Assembly (NCBI GenBank): GCA_021323335.1
Contig: JAJTCN010000045.1
Location: 1-58,367, forward strand
Reading direction: 5' to 3'
Source: Ramlibacter sp.
GTDB lineage: Bacteria; Pseudomonadota; Gammaproteobacteria; Burkholderiales; Burkholderiaceae_C
Length of the DNA stretch: 58,367 nucleotides
Shown here: piece after piece, positions 36,362-46,156 of the stretch
How the letters are laid out: the number at the start of each line of letters is the position of its first letter
How positions within the stretch are numbered: the first letter of the stretch is position 1
Translations under genes and position numbers: made by a program
The notes under the pieces: model-generated
Told to the model about the DNA's origin: nothing
Databases searched by the model: none
Seen by the model: the letters and a program-made list of their open reading frames with translations, nothing else

Positions 36362-37634
36362 TGGTGAAGGTCGACCCGGCGCCGGGGGTGCTCACGATCC
36401 TCAGTTCGCCGCCGTGCCGCTGCACCACGTGCTTGACGATGGCCAGGCCGAGCCCGGTGCCGCCAGTCTCGCGCGAGCGGCTGCGGTCCACCCGGTAGAA
36501 GCGCTCCGTCAGGCGCGGCAGGTGCTCCGCCGCGATCCCGGGCCCCGTGTCCCGCACCGACCATTCCCAGCGGCCGGACTCGGTGCAGCGCAAGCCGGCC
36601 TCGACGCTGCCGCCGCCGGGCGTGTAGCGCACGGCATTCGTCACCAGGTTGGAGAAGGCGCTCTGCAACTCGCGCGGCGTGCCCCCCAGCGCCACCGGCG
36701 GCGGCGGCTCGAAGCGCAACTCCAGCTTCTTGCCCAGTGCATCGGCCAGCGCCCGCCCCTCTTCCTCGCACTGCGCCAGGAAGGCCGAAGCCGGCGTCCA
36801 CTCGCCCTGGCCGGGCAGCGGGCTGCCTTCCAGCCGCGACAGCGTGAGCAGGTCGCTCACCAGCGTCTGCATCCGTTGCGCCTGCTGGCCCATCATGTGC
36901 AGGTAGCGGTCGCGCTCTTCCTTCGGCAGGTCGAGCGACTGCAGCGTCTCGACGAAGCCACTGAGCACCGTCAGCGGCGTGCGGATCTCGTGCGACACGT
37001 TGGCCACGAAATCGCGCCGCATGACCTCGGCCTGCTCCAGCGCCGTCACGTCGCGCGAGAGCAGCAGCAACCGCCCTTCGCCGTAGGGATGCAGGTGCAG
37101 CGACAGCCTGCGGGGCCGGCCGCTCGTGCTGCCGGGGGCGGGGATCACGACGTCGCTGTCGTGGCGGCGGGAGTTGTAGAAGGCGCTGAAGTCCGGGTCG
37201 CGCAGCAGGTTCACCACGTGCTGCTGCAGGTCGCGCGCCGGATCGAGGCCGAAGTGGGAGGCGGCGGTCTGGTTGCACCATTCGATGCGGCCTTCCGGGT
37301 CCAGCAGGACGACGCCGTTGGGCGAGGTGCGGATGGCGGCGAGGAAGGCCTCGAGCCGCCGCTCGGCGTCCTCCTTCTGCTCCTCGCGCAGCGCCAGTGC
37401 ACGGCGCGCGCGATGCGCCGCTTCGCCCCACCAGCCCCCGACCGTCGGCGCACCCCGCAGCTGGCCGGCGCGCAGCCAGCGCAGCACGCGGTTGGCCTGG
37501 TAGCTGTCGATCGCGAACCACAGGCAGGCGCCCACCGCCACCCCGAGCATGGCGCCCACGGCCCCGTGCAGCATCGCCCCGGCGACGCAGCCGCCGAGGA
37601 GGAGCGACGCGAAGAGCGCCAGGCGTGCGGTCAT
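36273..37634 (-). CDS. phoR: Phosphate regulon sensor histidine kinase
   Basis: 453 aa. Two N-terminal membrane segments (LALFASLLLGGCVAGAM and AVGAMLGVAVGACLWFAI) come first, a PAS domain follows (residues about 105-200), then HisKA with NVSHEIRTPLTV and HATPase motifs NLVTNAVRYTP, DTGPGI and GGTGLGLAIVKH. It phosphorylates PhoB when phosphate is low and is held off by PstSCAB-PhoU. It lies 7 bp after phoB. The last codons overlap the convergent MATE gene by 89 bp. Confidence 0.96.
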   Translation of the reverse strand: MTARLALFASLLLGGCVAGAMLHGAVGAMLGVAVGACLWFAIDSYQANRVLRWLRAGQLRGAPTVGGWWGEAAHRARRALALREEQKEDAERRLEAFLAAIRTSPNGVVLLDPEGRIEWCNQTAASHFGLDPARDLQQHVVNLLRDPDFSAFYNSRRHDSDVVIPAPGSTSGRPRRLSLHLHPYGEGRLLLLSRDVTALEQAEVMRRDFVANVSHEIRTPLTVLSGFVETLQSLDLPKEERDRYLHMMGQQAQRMQTLVSDLLTLSRLEGSPLPGQGEWTPASAFLAQCEEEGRALADALGKKLELRFEPPPPVALGGTPRELQSAFSNLVTNAVRYTPGGGSVEAGLRCTESGRWEWSVRDTGPGIAAEHLPRLTERFYRVDRSRSRETGGTGLGLAIVKHVVQRHGGELRIVSTPGAGSTFTIILPSARVRPLEPALTDTAARPATESAAG

Positions 37635-37641
37635 CCCGCCA

Positions 37642-38349
<708 letters not shown>

Positions 38350-38352
38350 GGG

Positions 38353-39057
38353 CTATTTCAGGGTGGACTCGATGTGTTCCATGGAGCTGTGCCGCACGTC
38401 CGCGCCCTTGACCACGTAGATGATGAACTCGGCGATGTTGGTGGCGTGGTCGCCGATGCGCTCGATGGCCTTGGCCACGAACAGCAGGTCCAGGCTGGCG
38501 GAGATGGTGCGGGGGTCCTCCATCATGTACGTGATCAGCTTGCGCACGAAGCCGTCGAATTCCTTGTCGAGGGGACCGTCCCCCTTCATGATCGCGACCG
38601 CCGCCACGGTGTCGAGCCGGGCGAAGGCATCCAGCGCCTTGCGCAACTGGGCGGACGCGAGGTCGGCGGCCACCTGCAGCTCGCTGGCCGGCAGCGTGCG
38701 GGCCGCGCCGCCCTTCTCGACGATGGACAGCACCATGCGAGCGATGCGGCGCGCCTCGTCGCCGACGCGCTCCAGGTTGGCGGTGGTCTTGGAGATGGCC
38801 ATCAGCAGGCGCAGGTCGCGCGCCGTGGGCTGCCGGCGCGCGATGACGGAGGACAGCTCGCGGTCGATGTCGACTTCCATCTGGTTGACGCGGTCCTCGA
38901 CCTCGATCACCTGCCGGGCCACGTCCGCGTTGAACTGGCTCACCGCGAAGATCGCCTGCCGGATCTGCGACTCCACCAGCCCGCCCATTTCCATGACCCG
39001 CGAGGAAAGGGAATTCAGCTCGCTGTCGAACTGCGTGGAAAGGTGCTTGTCTCCCAT
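38353..39057 (-). CDS. phoU: Phosphate signalling protein PhoU
   Basis: 234 aa, all-helical, with two repeated PhoU domains. The metal-binding motifs appear as EVEDRVNQMEVDID and ERVGDEARRIARM in the first, and ERIGDHATNIAEFIIYVVKG in the second. It connects the Pst transporter to PhoR and represses the regulon when phosphate is sufficient. It lies 16 bp after pstB. Confidence 0.97.
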   Translation of the reverse strand: MGDKHLSTQFDSELNSLSSRVMEMGGLVESQIRQAIFAVSQFNADVARQVIEVEDRVNQMEVDIDRELSSVIARRQPTARDLRLLMAISKTTANLERVGDEARRIARMVLSIVEKGGAARTLPASELQVAADLASAQLRKALDAFARLDTVAAVAIMKGDGPLDKEFDGFVRKLITYMMEDPRTISASLDLLFVAKAIERIGDHATNIAEFIIYVVKGADVRHSSMEHIESTLK

Positions 39058-39073
39058 ATCGTCTCCCGGTGTC

Positions 39074-39856
39074 TCAGCCGAAGCGGCCGGTGATGTAGTC
39101 CTCGGTCTCCTGGCGCTTGGGCTTGAAGAAGATCTGCTCCGTCTCCCCCACTTCCACCAGGTCGCCCAGGTACATGTAGGCGGTGTAGTCGGACACGCGC
39201 GCCGCCTGCTGCATGTTGTGGGTGACGATCACCACCGTGTAGTCCTTCTTCAGCTCGATGATCAGCTCCTCGATCTTGCCGGTGGAGATGGGGTCGAGCG
39301 CGGAACACGGTTCGTCCAGCAGCAGGACGTCCGGCTTGATGGCGATGCCGCGGGCGATGCACAGCCGCTGCTGCTGCCCGCCCGACAGGCCGGAGCCGCT
39401 CTGGCGCAGCTTGTCCTTGACCTCGTCCCACAGCGCCGCCTTGCGCAGCGCCCATTCGACGCGGTCGTCCATCTCGGCGTCCGCCACCGACTCGAACAGC
39501 CGAACGCCGAAGGCGATGTTGTCGTAGATGGACATCGGGAACGGCGTCGGCTTCTGGAACACCATGCCGACCTTGGCGCGGATCAGCGCCACGTCCTTCT
39601 TCGACTTCAGCAGGTTCTCGCCGTCCAGCACGATCTCGCCTTCGGCGCGCTGGTCGGGATACAGCTCGTACATGCGGTTGAAGGTGCGCAGCAGCGTCGA
39701 CTTGCCGCAGCCGGACGGCCCGATGAAGGCCGTGACCTTGTGTTCCGGGATGTCGAGGTTGATCGACTTCAGGGCATGGAACTTGCCGTAGTAGAAGTTC
39801 AGGTTGCGCACGGCCAGCTTGGCGCGCACGCGATCGGGAGCGAGGGTTGCATCCAT
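39074..39856 (-). CDS. pstB: Phosphate ABC transporter ATP-binding protein
   Basis: 260 aa. Walker A is GPSGCGKST, the signature is [14 protein letters not shown], Walker B is [12 protein letters not shown], and the H-loop is [26 protein letters not shown] is typical of PstB. It starts at ATG 39856, 5 nt after the damaged pstA. Confidence 0.97.
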   Translation of the reverse strand: MDATLAPDRVRAKLAVRNLNFYYGKFHALKSINLDIPEHKVTAFIGPSGCGKSTLLRTFNRMYELYPDQRAEGEIVLDGENLLKSKKDVALIRAKVGMVFQKPTPFPMSIYDNIAFGVRLFESVADAEMDDRVEWALRKAALWDEVKDKLRQSGSGLSGGQQQRLCIARGIAIKPDVLLLDEPCSALDPISTGKIEELIIELKKDYTVVIVTHNMQQAARVSDYTAYMYLGDLVEVGETEQIFFKPKRQETEDYITGRFG

Positions 39857-39861
39857 GGGGT

Positions 39862-40711
39862 TCAGATCCGCACGCGCGTGAGCACGCGCGCCAGGATGTT
39901 CAGGCCGAGCACGGCCAGGGTGATGATGAAGACGCCGGCCCACGCGAGCTGCTGCCAGTTCTCGTACGGGCTCATGGCGAACTTGAAGATGGTGACCGGC
40001 AGGCTGGCCATCGGTTCGGACAGGCTGGAGGTGAAGAACTGGTTGTTCAGCGCCGTGAACAGCAGCGGCGCGGTCTCGCCGGCGATGCGGGCTATCGCCA
40101 GCAGCACGCCGGTGACCACGCCAGCCCGGGCCGCGCGCAGGGTGATCTTCATGATCACCTTCCACTTGGGCAGGCACCAGCAGCAGCATGTTCTCGGTGG
40201 TACGGATGACGATCGGGATCACGATCAGCGCCAGCGCGATCACGCCGGCCCAGCCGGAGAACTGCTTGAAGCGGGCGACCACCACCGCATACACGAACAG
40301 GCCGATCACGATGGAGGGCGCCGACAGCAGGATGTCGTTGACGAAGCGCGTCGTGTTGCCGAGCCAGCCCTTGGTGTCGTACTCGGCCAGGTAGATGCCG
40401 GCCATCACCCCGATCGGCGTGCCGACGAAGGTGGCCAGCAGCACCATCAGCAGCGAGCCCCACATCGCGTTGAGCAGGCCGCCCGCTTCGTTCGGCGGGG
40501 GCGTCATCTGGCTGAGCGTGGCCCAGGTGAGCCCGGCGAAGCCCAGGCGCACCGTCTCCCACAGGATCCAGATCAGCCAGAAGACGCCGAAGGCCATGGC
40601 CGCCAGCGACAGCGCCAGCGCCACCCGGTTGGTGCGCTTGCGTGCCATGTACCTGCGCTCGCGCGCCTCGGCCGAATCGGCCGCGCGGATCAAGGCTTCG
40701 CCGGTGGTCAT
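39862..40711 (-). pseudogene. pstA: Phosphate ABC transporter permease PstA, with internal deletion and frameshift
   Basis: The first part ([17 protein letters not shown] to [12 protein letters not shown]) and the last part ([32 protein letters not shown] to the end) are both well conserved but in different frames. They join near 40164-40175. In intact PstA, about 13 residues of the LREAAxALG cytoplasmic loop lie between VP and KWK. Here about 35 nt are missing, which both removes that ATPase-contact loop and shifts the frame. Restored length would be about 294 aa. The junction reads CCTGCCCAAGTGG, and an 8-bp repeat CCTGCCCA at both ends of the lost piece would explain it. Assembly collapse is an equal alternative. 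Confidence 0.85.
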
Positions 40712-41742
40712 GCGCGCGTCCCCTCGTTGCGGCGCAGCCGCGCCAGCAGCAGCTTGGACAGCGACAGCACGACGAAGGTGATGAAGAACAGCACCAGGCC
40801 CAGGTAGATCAGCGCGGCCTGGTGCAGGCCCTCGCTGGCCTCCGCGAATTCGTTCGCCAGCGCGGAGGTGATGCTGTTGGCCGCGGCGAACAGGCTGAAG
40901 CCATCCAGCTGGTTGAAGTTGCCGATGACGAAGGTGACGGCCATGGTTTCGCCGAGCGCGCGGCCCAGGCCCAGCATGATCCCGCCGATCACCCCGCCCT
41001 TGGTATAGGGCAGCACGACCTTGTAGACCACCTCCCAGGTGGTCGAGCCCAGCGCGTAGGCGGACTCCTTGAGCATCGGCGGCGTCACGTCGAAGACGTC
41101 GCGCATGACCGCCGCGATGAAGGGGATGATCATGATCGCCAGGATGATCCCGGCGGCCAGGATGCCGATGCCCACCGGCGGCCCGGCGAACAGGGGCCCG
41201 ATCAGCGGCACGTCGGCGAACACCGACTGCAGCGGCTGCTGCACGTAGGTGGCGAGCATCGGGCCGAACACCAGCAGGCCCCACATGCCGTAGACGATCG
41301 ACGGGACCGCGGCCAGCAATTCGATGGCGGTGCCCAGCGGGCGCTTCAGCCAGGCCGGCGACAGTTCGGTCAGGAACACGGCGATGCCGAAGCTGACCGG
41401 AACGGCGATGACCAGCGCGATGAACGAAGTGGCCAGCGTGCCGATGATCATCGCGGCGCCGCCGAACTCGTTGGTCACCGGGTCCCAAACGCTGTTGGTG
41501 AGGAAGCCGAGCCCGAATTTTTCCATCGCCGGCTGGGCGCCGATGACGAGCGCGACGAGGATGCCGGCCAGCAGCGCCAGCGTGACCAGCGCCGCCAGGC
41601 GGGCGAGCAGGCTGAACAGCTTGTCCAGCAGCGGGCCTGCCTTCAGGCGCCCGGGAGGGGGTGGCATGCTCATGCGGCTGGGCCGGGCCGCCAGGCTCGA
41701 CGGGTGCAGGCTGGCCTCATGGGCGGGGAGTGTAGAGGACAC
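40708..41742 (-). CDS. pstC: Phosphate ABC transporter permease PstC
   Basis: 344 aa. Six membrane segments with the EAA-type loop [32 protein letters not shown] and [16 protein letters not shown]. The start is GTG 41742, chosen for AAGGG 6 nt upstream; upstream in-frame codons to 41859 run through the Pho box region and are unlikely. It overlaps pstA by ATGA. It has its own Pho box (41836-41863) in addition to the one before pstS. Confidence 0.94.
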   Translation of the reverse strand: MSSTLPAHEASLHPSSLAARPSRMSMPPPPGRLKAGPLLDKLFSLLARLAALVTLALLAGILVALVIGAQPAMEKFGLGFLTNSVWDPVTNEFGGAAMIIGTLATSFIALVIAVPVSFGIAVFLTELSPAWLKRPLGTAIELLAAVPSIVYGMWGLLVFGPMLATYVQQPLQSVFADVPLIGPLFAGPPVGIGILAAGIILAIMIIPFIAAVMRDVFDVTPPMLKESAYALGSTTWEVVYKVVLPYTKGGVIGGIMLGLGRALGETMAVTFVIGNFNQLDGFSLFAAANSITSALANEFAEASEGLHQAALIYLGLVLFFITFVVLSLSKLLLARLRRNEGTRA

Positions 41743-41835
41743 GTCGGCCCTTCGTTCTCGTGGCGCCGCCGCGCCGGGACTGGGGCCCGCGCGGCGGCTG
41801 GTTGGCATGCAGGGGAGGTTTCTGTCCGGAACTTT

Positions 41836-41863
41836 ATGGCGGTTCCGTGACAGTTCCATGACA
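41836..41863 (-). promoter_or_regulatory. Pho box upstream of pstC
   Basis: On the minus strand TGTCAT (41863-41858), TGTCAC (41852-41847) and a degenerate CGCCAT (41841-41836) are spaced exactly 11 bp. The spacer GGAAC is repeated. This fits the PhoB consensus of CTGTCAT-type half sites separated by 4 bp. It allows pstCAB-phoU-phoBR to be induced separately from pstS. Confidence 0.75.
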
Positions 41864-41888
41864 AACGCAGGTCAACCCTGCGGCCGGG

Positions 41889-42923
41889 TTACTTGAACGC
41901 GACCGTCTTGCCCGAGCCGTCCTTCAGCTCGGTCGACCACAGCTTCTCGACCTGCGCCTTCACCGCGGCCGGCATCGGCACGTAGTCCAGGTCGTCGGCG
42001 GTCTTGTCGCCGTTCTTGTAGGCCCACTCGAAGAATTTCAGGGTGGCCGCGGCCTCGGCGGGCTTGTCCTGCACCTTGTGCATCAGGATGAAGGTGGCGC
42101 CCGTCAGCGGCCAGGACTGCGCGCCCGGCTGGTTGGTGAGGATCTGGTAGAAGCTCTTCGACCACTCCGCACCGGCGGCGGCCGCCTTGAAGGCCGTGTC
42201 GTCCGGCGCCACGAACTGGCCCGCGGCGTTCTGCATCAGCGCGTAGGTCATCTTGTTCTGCTTGACGTACGCGTATTCGACGTAACCGATCGAGTTGGGC
42301 AGGCGGCCCACGAAGGCGGCGACGCCCTCGTTGCCCTTGCCGCCCGCGCCGGTCGGCCAGTTGACGGCGGTGCCTTCACCGACCTTCGCCTTCCAGTCGG
42401 CGTTGACCTTCGAGAGATAGTTGGTGAACAGGAAGGTGGTGCCGGAGCCGTCGGCGCGGCGCACCGGCGCGATGGCGGCGTCGGGCAGCGGCAGCGAGGG
42501 GTTCAGGGCCTTCAGCGCGGCGTCGTTCCACTTGGTGATCTTGCCCAGGTAGATGTCGCCGAGCACCTGGCCGTTCAGGCGCAGCTGGCCGGCGGCGATG
42601 CCCTTGATGTTCACCACGGGCACGACCCCGCCGATGACGGTGGGAAACTGGATCTGACCCTTCTTGGCCAGTTCCTCGTCCTTCAGCGGCATGTCGGAGG
42701 CGCCGAAGGCGACCGTCTTGCCGTCGATCTGGCGGATGCCCGCGCCGGAGCCGACGGACTGGTAGTTGATGCGGACGCCGGTGGCCTTGTTGTAGTCGGA
42801 GGCCCACTTGGCGTACAGCGGCGCGGGGAAGGTGGCGCCGGCGCCCGTGACGTCCTGGGCGGAGGCGATGCCTGCGAAAGCGAATGCAGCGAAGGCTGCG
42901 ACGGTGCGGTTGCTGACGTTCAT
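41889..42923 (-). CDS. pstS: Periplasmic phosphate-binding protein
   Basis: 344 aa. The signal peptide ends at AGIASAQD. The mature N-terminus DVTGAGATFPAPLYAKWASDY is the classical PstS start. Phosphate-binding segments are GAGATFPAPLY, SVGSGAGIRQI, FGASDMPL and RRADGSGTTFLFTNYLS. It binds inorganic phosphate for the PstCAB channel. It is transcribed from a Pho box at 42976-42992 and followed by pstC after a separate Pho box. Confidence 0.97.
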   Translation of the reverse strand: MNVSNRTVAAFAAFAFAGIASAQDVTGAGATFPAPLYAKWASDYNKATGVRINYQSVGSGAGIRQIDGKTVAFGASDMPLKDEELAKKGQIQFPTVIGGVVPVVNIKGIAAGQLRLNGQVLGDIYLGKITKWNDAALKALNPSLPLPDAAIAPVRRADGSGTTFLFTNYLSKVNADWKAKVGEGTAVNWPTGAGGKGNEGVAAFVGRLPNSIGYVEYAYVKQNKMTYALMQNAAGQFVAPDDTAFKAAAAGAEWSKSFYQILTNQPGAQSWPLTGATFILMHKVQDKPAEAAATLKFFEWAYKNGDKTADDLDYVPMPAAVKAQVEKLWSTELKDGSGKTVAFK

Positions 42924-42975
42924 GCTTTCCTCTGGGGTGGTTGATAACGTGTTGCATCCACTGTAGGCAGCTTCC

Positions 42976-42992
42976 GTGACAGCGGCGTGACA
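42976..42992 (-). promoter_or_regulatory. Pho box upstream of pstS
   Basis: Minus-strand TGTCAC at 42992-42987 and again at 42981-42976, exactly 11 bp apart, 53 nt before the pstS ATG. Confidence 0.75.
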
Positions 42993-43009
42993 TGCCGGCA
43001 TCCCCGGGC

Positions 43010-43037
43010 GTCACGGAACCGTCACCCACCTGTCATG
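43010..43037 (+). promoter_or_regulatory. Pho box upstream of the 43102 binding-protein gene
   Basis: Plus-strand GTCACG (43010), GTCACC (43021) and GTCATG (43032) are spaced 11 bp apart. They point toward the gene at 43102 and lie back to back with the pstS Pho box. Confidence 0.7.
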
Positions 43038-43078
43038 CCCCCTGCATAAGCTCGGCTGCAACCGTGACGGAGCCTTGC

Positions 43079-43105
43079 ATGCAAACACCTTCCCTCTTCC
43101 AATGA
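43079..43105 (+). CDS. Eight-codon leader ORF coupled to the downstream binding-protein gene
   Basis: ATG 43079 encodes MQTPSLFQ and ends at TGA 43103-43105. It has a good Shine-Dalgarno (GGAG, spacing 6), whereas the main ORF at 43102 has none. The leader stop and the main start overlap as ATGA. This arrangement suggests that ribosomes reach the main ORF by re-initiation. It is a prediction from sequence only. Confidence 0.45.
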   Translation: MQTPSLFQ

Positions 43106-44223
43106 CGATGCCGACACTGCGCCGCCGGGCGCTGCTCGCCGGCGCCGCCGCGTGCGTGGCCGTGCCGGCCATCGCCCAGCGGCCGGCGCCCCGCCCCATC
43201 GCCATCGCCCAGCTCGTCGACACCTCGTCCGCCGAACAGGACGTGGCCAAGGACTTCGTCATCGGCGCGCGCGCGGCCTGGCAGGACATCAACAGCCGCG
43301 GCGGCCTGCGCGGCCGACCCGTGCAACACCTCGCGCTGGAGGTGGACGGCAGCGCCGCCAGCGTGCAGCAAGCCTGGCAGTCGGTGCGCGACAACCCGGC
43401 CTGCGTCGCGCTGTCGGGAACCGTCAGCGACCCCGTCGCCACGCTGCTCGCCGCGCAGCTGCGGCAGGAAGGCGCGGCCATCGCGCATGCGGCGCCCTGG
43501 CTGCAGGCCGCCGGCGTGGAACCGGACGACCACACCTTCGCCATCTTCGCCGGGCGTCGCGAGCAGATTGGCCACGCGCTGAAGTCGCTCAGCGTGGGCG
43601 GCATGCAGGAAGTCGGCGCGGTGTTCGCCTCGGCCCGCGAAGCGCGGCTGTACCGCGAGGACGTGGCGCGCAGCGCCGCCGGCCTGAAGCTGCGGCTGGC
43701 CACCTGGACGGGGGACGGCGACCTGGCGCGGCTCGGCCAGCGCCTGGGCCCGGCGACGCCGGCCGTGCTGCTGTTCATCGGCGGCACCCCGGAGCTGGTG
43801 CAGTTGACGCAGGGGCTGGATCGCCAGGCGCGCCAGCGCTACGTGGTGGCGATGGCAGACGTCAATCTGCAGACGGTGTCGCAGATGGGCGGCGGCCGCA
43901 GCACGCCGGCGATCGCCACGCAGGCCGTGCCGATGGTCACGGCTGCCCTGCCCGTGGTGCGGCGCTACCGCGAGGTGCTGGCGCGCCTGTTCGACGAGCC
44001 GCCGGTGGCGCTGAGCCTGGCGGGCTTCATCGCCGCGCACTACACCTTCGAAGTGCTGGGCGACATCGACGGCGCGCCGACGCGCGCGAACACGCTCGCC
44101 GCCTTCCAGCGCCGGCGCGACGTGGACGTCGGGGGTTTCCGCGTGAGTTTCGAGGGGCTCAGGCGCAGCGCCGGCTTCGTCACGCAATCGATGCTGACGG
44201 CAGACGGCCGCGTGGTCGGCTGA
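43102..44223 (+). CDS. Periplasmic binding protein (type 1, branched-chain amino acid class) under a Pho box
   Basis: 373 aa. RRRALLAGAAACVAVPAIAQ is a Tat-like signal. The mature part follows the Peripla_BP_6 fold: IAIAQLVDTSSAEQDVAKDFVIGARAAWQDIN, then VALSGTVSDPVATLLAAQLR and the hinge near AVLLFIGGTPELVQL. No ABC permease or ATPase of this class is nearby. It stands between pstS and ppx and has a three-repeat Pho box, so it is likely made under phosphate starvation. Ligand unknown; it may act as a sensor or shared receptor. Confidence 0.8.
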   Translation: MTMPTLRRRALLAGAAACVAVPAIAQRPAPRPIAIAQLVDTSSAEQDVAKDFVIGARAAWQDINSRGGLRGRPVQHLALEVDGSAASVQQAWQSVRDNPACVALSGTVSDPVATLLAAQLRQEGAAIAHAAPWLQAAGVEPDDHTFAIFAGRREQIGHALKSLSVGGMQEVGAVFASAREARLYREDVARSAAGLKLRLATWTGDGDLARLGQRLGPATPAVLLFIGGTPELVQLTQGLDRQARQRYVVAMADVNLQTVSQMGGGRSTPAIATQAVPMVTAALPVVRRYREVLARLFDEPPVALSLAGFIAAHYTFEVLGDIDGAPTRANTLAAFQRRRDVDVGGFRVSFEGLRRSAGFVTQSMLTADGRVVG

Positions 44224-44275
44224 AGCCCCGCCGCCGCGGGCCCGGTGCTATGCTGGCCCGGCACTCCCCTCCTCC

Positions 44276-45760
44276 ATGCAAGACGGTACCCTGCTCGCCG
44301 CGGTCGACCTCGGCTCCAACAGCTTCCGGCTGGAGATCGGCCGGCTCGACTTCGGGCAGGTTCGCCGCGTGGAATACCTCAAGGAAACGGTGCGCCAGGG
44401 CAATGGCCTGGACGAAGCCCGCAACCTGACGGCCGACGCCATGGAGCGCGGCTGGGCCTGCCTCGCGCGCTTCGCTGAGCGGCTGGCGGGCTTCGCCCCG
44501 CACCAGGTGCGCGCGGTGGCCACGCAGACGCTGCGCGAGGCCCGCAACCGCGACGTGTTCCTGGCGCGCGCCCGGCAGATCCTGGGCTTCCCCATCGACG
44601 TGATCTCCGGCCGCGAGGAAGCACGCCTGATCTACCAGGGCGTGGCGCACCTGCTGCCGCAGTCGGACGAGCGCCGGCTGGTGGTGGACATCGGCGGCCG
44701 CTCCACCGAACTGATCCTCGGGCGCCAGTACCAGGCGGAGGTGATGGAAAGCTACCGCGTCGGCAGCGTCGCCTGGTCGACGAAGTACTTCCCTGAAGGC
44801 CAGTTCACGGCGGCCGCTTTCGAGCGCGCCGGCATCGCGGCCCAGGCTGTGCTGGACGAGGCGCTGTCGGCCTACGACCCGGCGCGCTGGGATGTCGCCT
44901 ACGGCTCTTCCGGCACGATCGGCGCCGTGGCCGACATCGTGCTGGCCAGCGGCCGCACCGACGGCGCGATCACCCGCGACGCGCTGGACTGGCTGCAGGG
45001 CGAGCTGCTGCAGGCGCGCAGCGCCGACCGCGTGCGGCTGCCGGGCCTGAAGGACGACCGCCGTCCGGTGATCGGCGGCGGCTTCACGGTGCTGCGGGCC
45101 GTGTTCGACCTGCTCGGGATCGACACCATGCAGCCCGCGCAGGGCGCGTTGCGCCACGGCGTGCTCTACGACATGCTGGACCGGGAACAGGCCGAGACCG
45201 ACGTGCGCAACAGCACGGTCGAGCGGCTGGCGGCCAAGTTCGAGGCCGACCCGGCGCAGGCCGAGCGGGTCGGCCGCATCGCGGCGCGGCTGTTTCGCGG
45301 ACTCGGCGCGCGCCATGCGCCGGCCGACCTGCAGCGCCACGAGCGCACCCTCGCCTGGGCCGCGCGGCTGCACGAAATCGGCACGCTCATCTCGCACAGC
45401 GACGCCCACAAGCACGGCGCCTACATCCTGGACAACGCCGACGCGCCGGGTTTCGCGCAGGGCGAACTGCACCTGCTGGGGCTGCTGGTGCTGGGGCACC
45501 GGGGCAAGCTGCGCAAGCTGGAGGCCGACTTCAGCGACGCCGTGTTCGTGCAGCAATTGGCGTGCCTGCGCGTGGCGGTGATCCTGTGCCACGCCCGGCG
45601 CGAGCCGGAACTGCAGGGCCTGAAGCTGATCGCGGGCGCGCAGGCGTTCTCGCTGCAGATGTCGAAGGACTGGGCCGCTGCCTGGCCGCAGTCCGCGCAC
45701 CTGCTGCGCGAAGAGGCCCTGGCCTGGCAGAAAACGCCCTGGACCCTGTCGGTTCACTGA
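44276..45760 (+). CDS. ppx: Exopolyphosphatase (Ppx/GppA family)
   Basis: 494 aa. The ASKHA phosphate motifs DLGSNSFRLEIG and VVDIGGRSTELILG are clear, as is SSGTIGAVADI. A C-terminal HD-like helical domain (LHEIGTLISHSDAHKHGAYIL) is present. It releases phosphate from polyphosphate or hydrolyses pppGpp. It lies near the oppositely oriented ppk and the Pst genes, so polyphosphate turnover is grouped here. No Pho box precedes it; TATGCT at 44249 could be a -10. Confidence 0.93.
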   Translation: MQDGTLLAAVDLGSNSFRLEIGRLDFGQVRRVEYLKETVRQGNGLDEARNLTADAMERGWACLARFAERLAGFAPHQVRAVATQTLREARNRDVFLARARQILGFPIDVISGREEARLIYQGVAHLLPQSDERRLVVDIGGRSTELILGRQYQAEVMESYRVGSVAWSTKYFPEGQFTAAAFERAGIAAQAVLDEALSAYDPARWDVAYGSSGTIGAVADIVLASGRTDGAITRDALDWLQGELLQARSADRVRLPGLKDDRRPVIGGGFTVLRAVFDLLGIDTMQPAQGALRHGVLYDMLDREQAETDVRNSTVERLAAKFEADPAQAERVGRIAARLFRGLGARHAPADLQRHERTLAWAARLHEIGTLISHSDAHKHGAYILDNADAPGFAQGELHLLGLLVLGHRGKLRKLEADFSDAVFVQQLACLRVAVILCHARREPELQGLKLIAGAQAFSLQMSKDWAAAWPQSAHLLREEALAWQKTPWTLSVH

Positions 45761-45835
45761 TTTCGGCGGCGCCGCGGTAGATGGAAACCGCAAGTTCCGG
45801 TAGTGTCGCGGCTCGACCTACGGAGCAGAGGACCC

Positions 45836-46156
45836 ATGGCTACAGCAACCAGGACGGCGCGCAAGGCGCCGGCGAAACGCAGCACGCCCGCAAAGAAGAC
45901 CGCCACGCCGGCCGTGAACGCCGCGACAACCGTCAAGGCGAAGAAGCCCAAGCTGGTGCGCGACAGCTTCAACATCCCGAAAGCGGAATACGCGGTGCTG
46001 GAGGAACTGAAAGCCCGTGCCGCCGGCCTGGGCCGTCCGGCCAAGAAGAGCGAAGTCGTCCGCGCCGGCGTGCAGGCGCTCGCCGCCATGAAGGATGCGA
46101 TCTTCCTGGCAGCGCTGGACCAGCTGGCGCCCGCCAAGCCCGCAGCGAAGCCCTAG
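45836..46156 (+). CDS. Small protein with Lys/Ala-rich tail and ribbon-helix-helix-like C-terminus
   Basis: 106 aa. The first 45 residues are histone-H1-like (ARKAPAKRSTPAKKTATPAV). The rest, KLVRDSFNIPKAEYAVLEELKARAAGLGRPAKKSEVVRAGVQALAAM, has the pattern of a ribbon-helix-helix DNA-binding protein. ATG 45836 follows AGAGGA. Its stop TAG overlaps the sixA stop on the other strand (CTAG at 46153-46156). A nucleoid or transcription role is plausible but unproven. Confidence 0.65.
   Translation: MATATRTARKAPAKRSTPAKKTATPAVNAATTVKAKKPKLVRDSFNIPKAEYAVLEELKARAAGLGRPAKKSEVVRAGVQALAAMKDAIFLAALDQLAPAKPAAKP

Noticed and set aside
45800..45825. GTGTCGCGGCTCGACCTACG resembling the palindromic repeat of dnaX
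   Set aside because: Only a short stretch matches and there is no inverted partner, so chance similarity in GC-rich DNA is sufficient.
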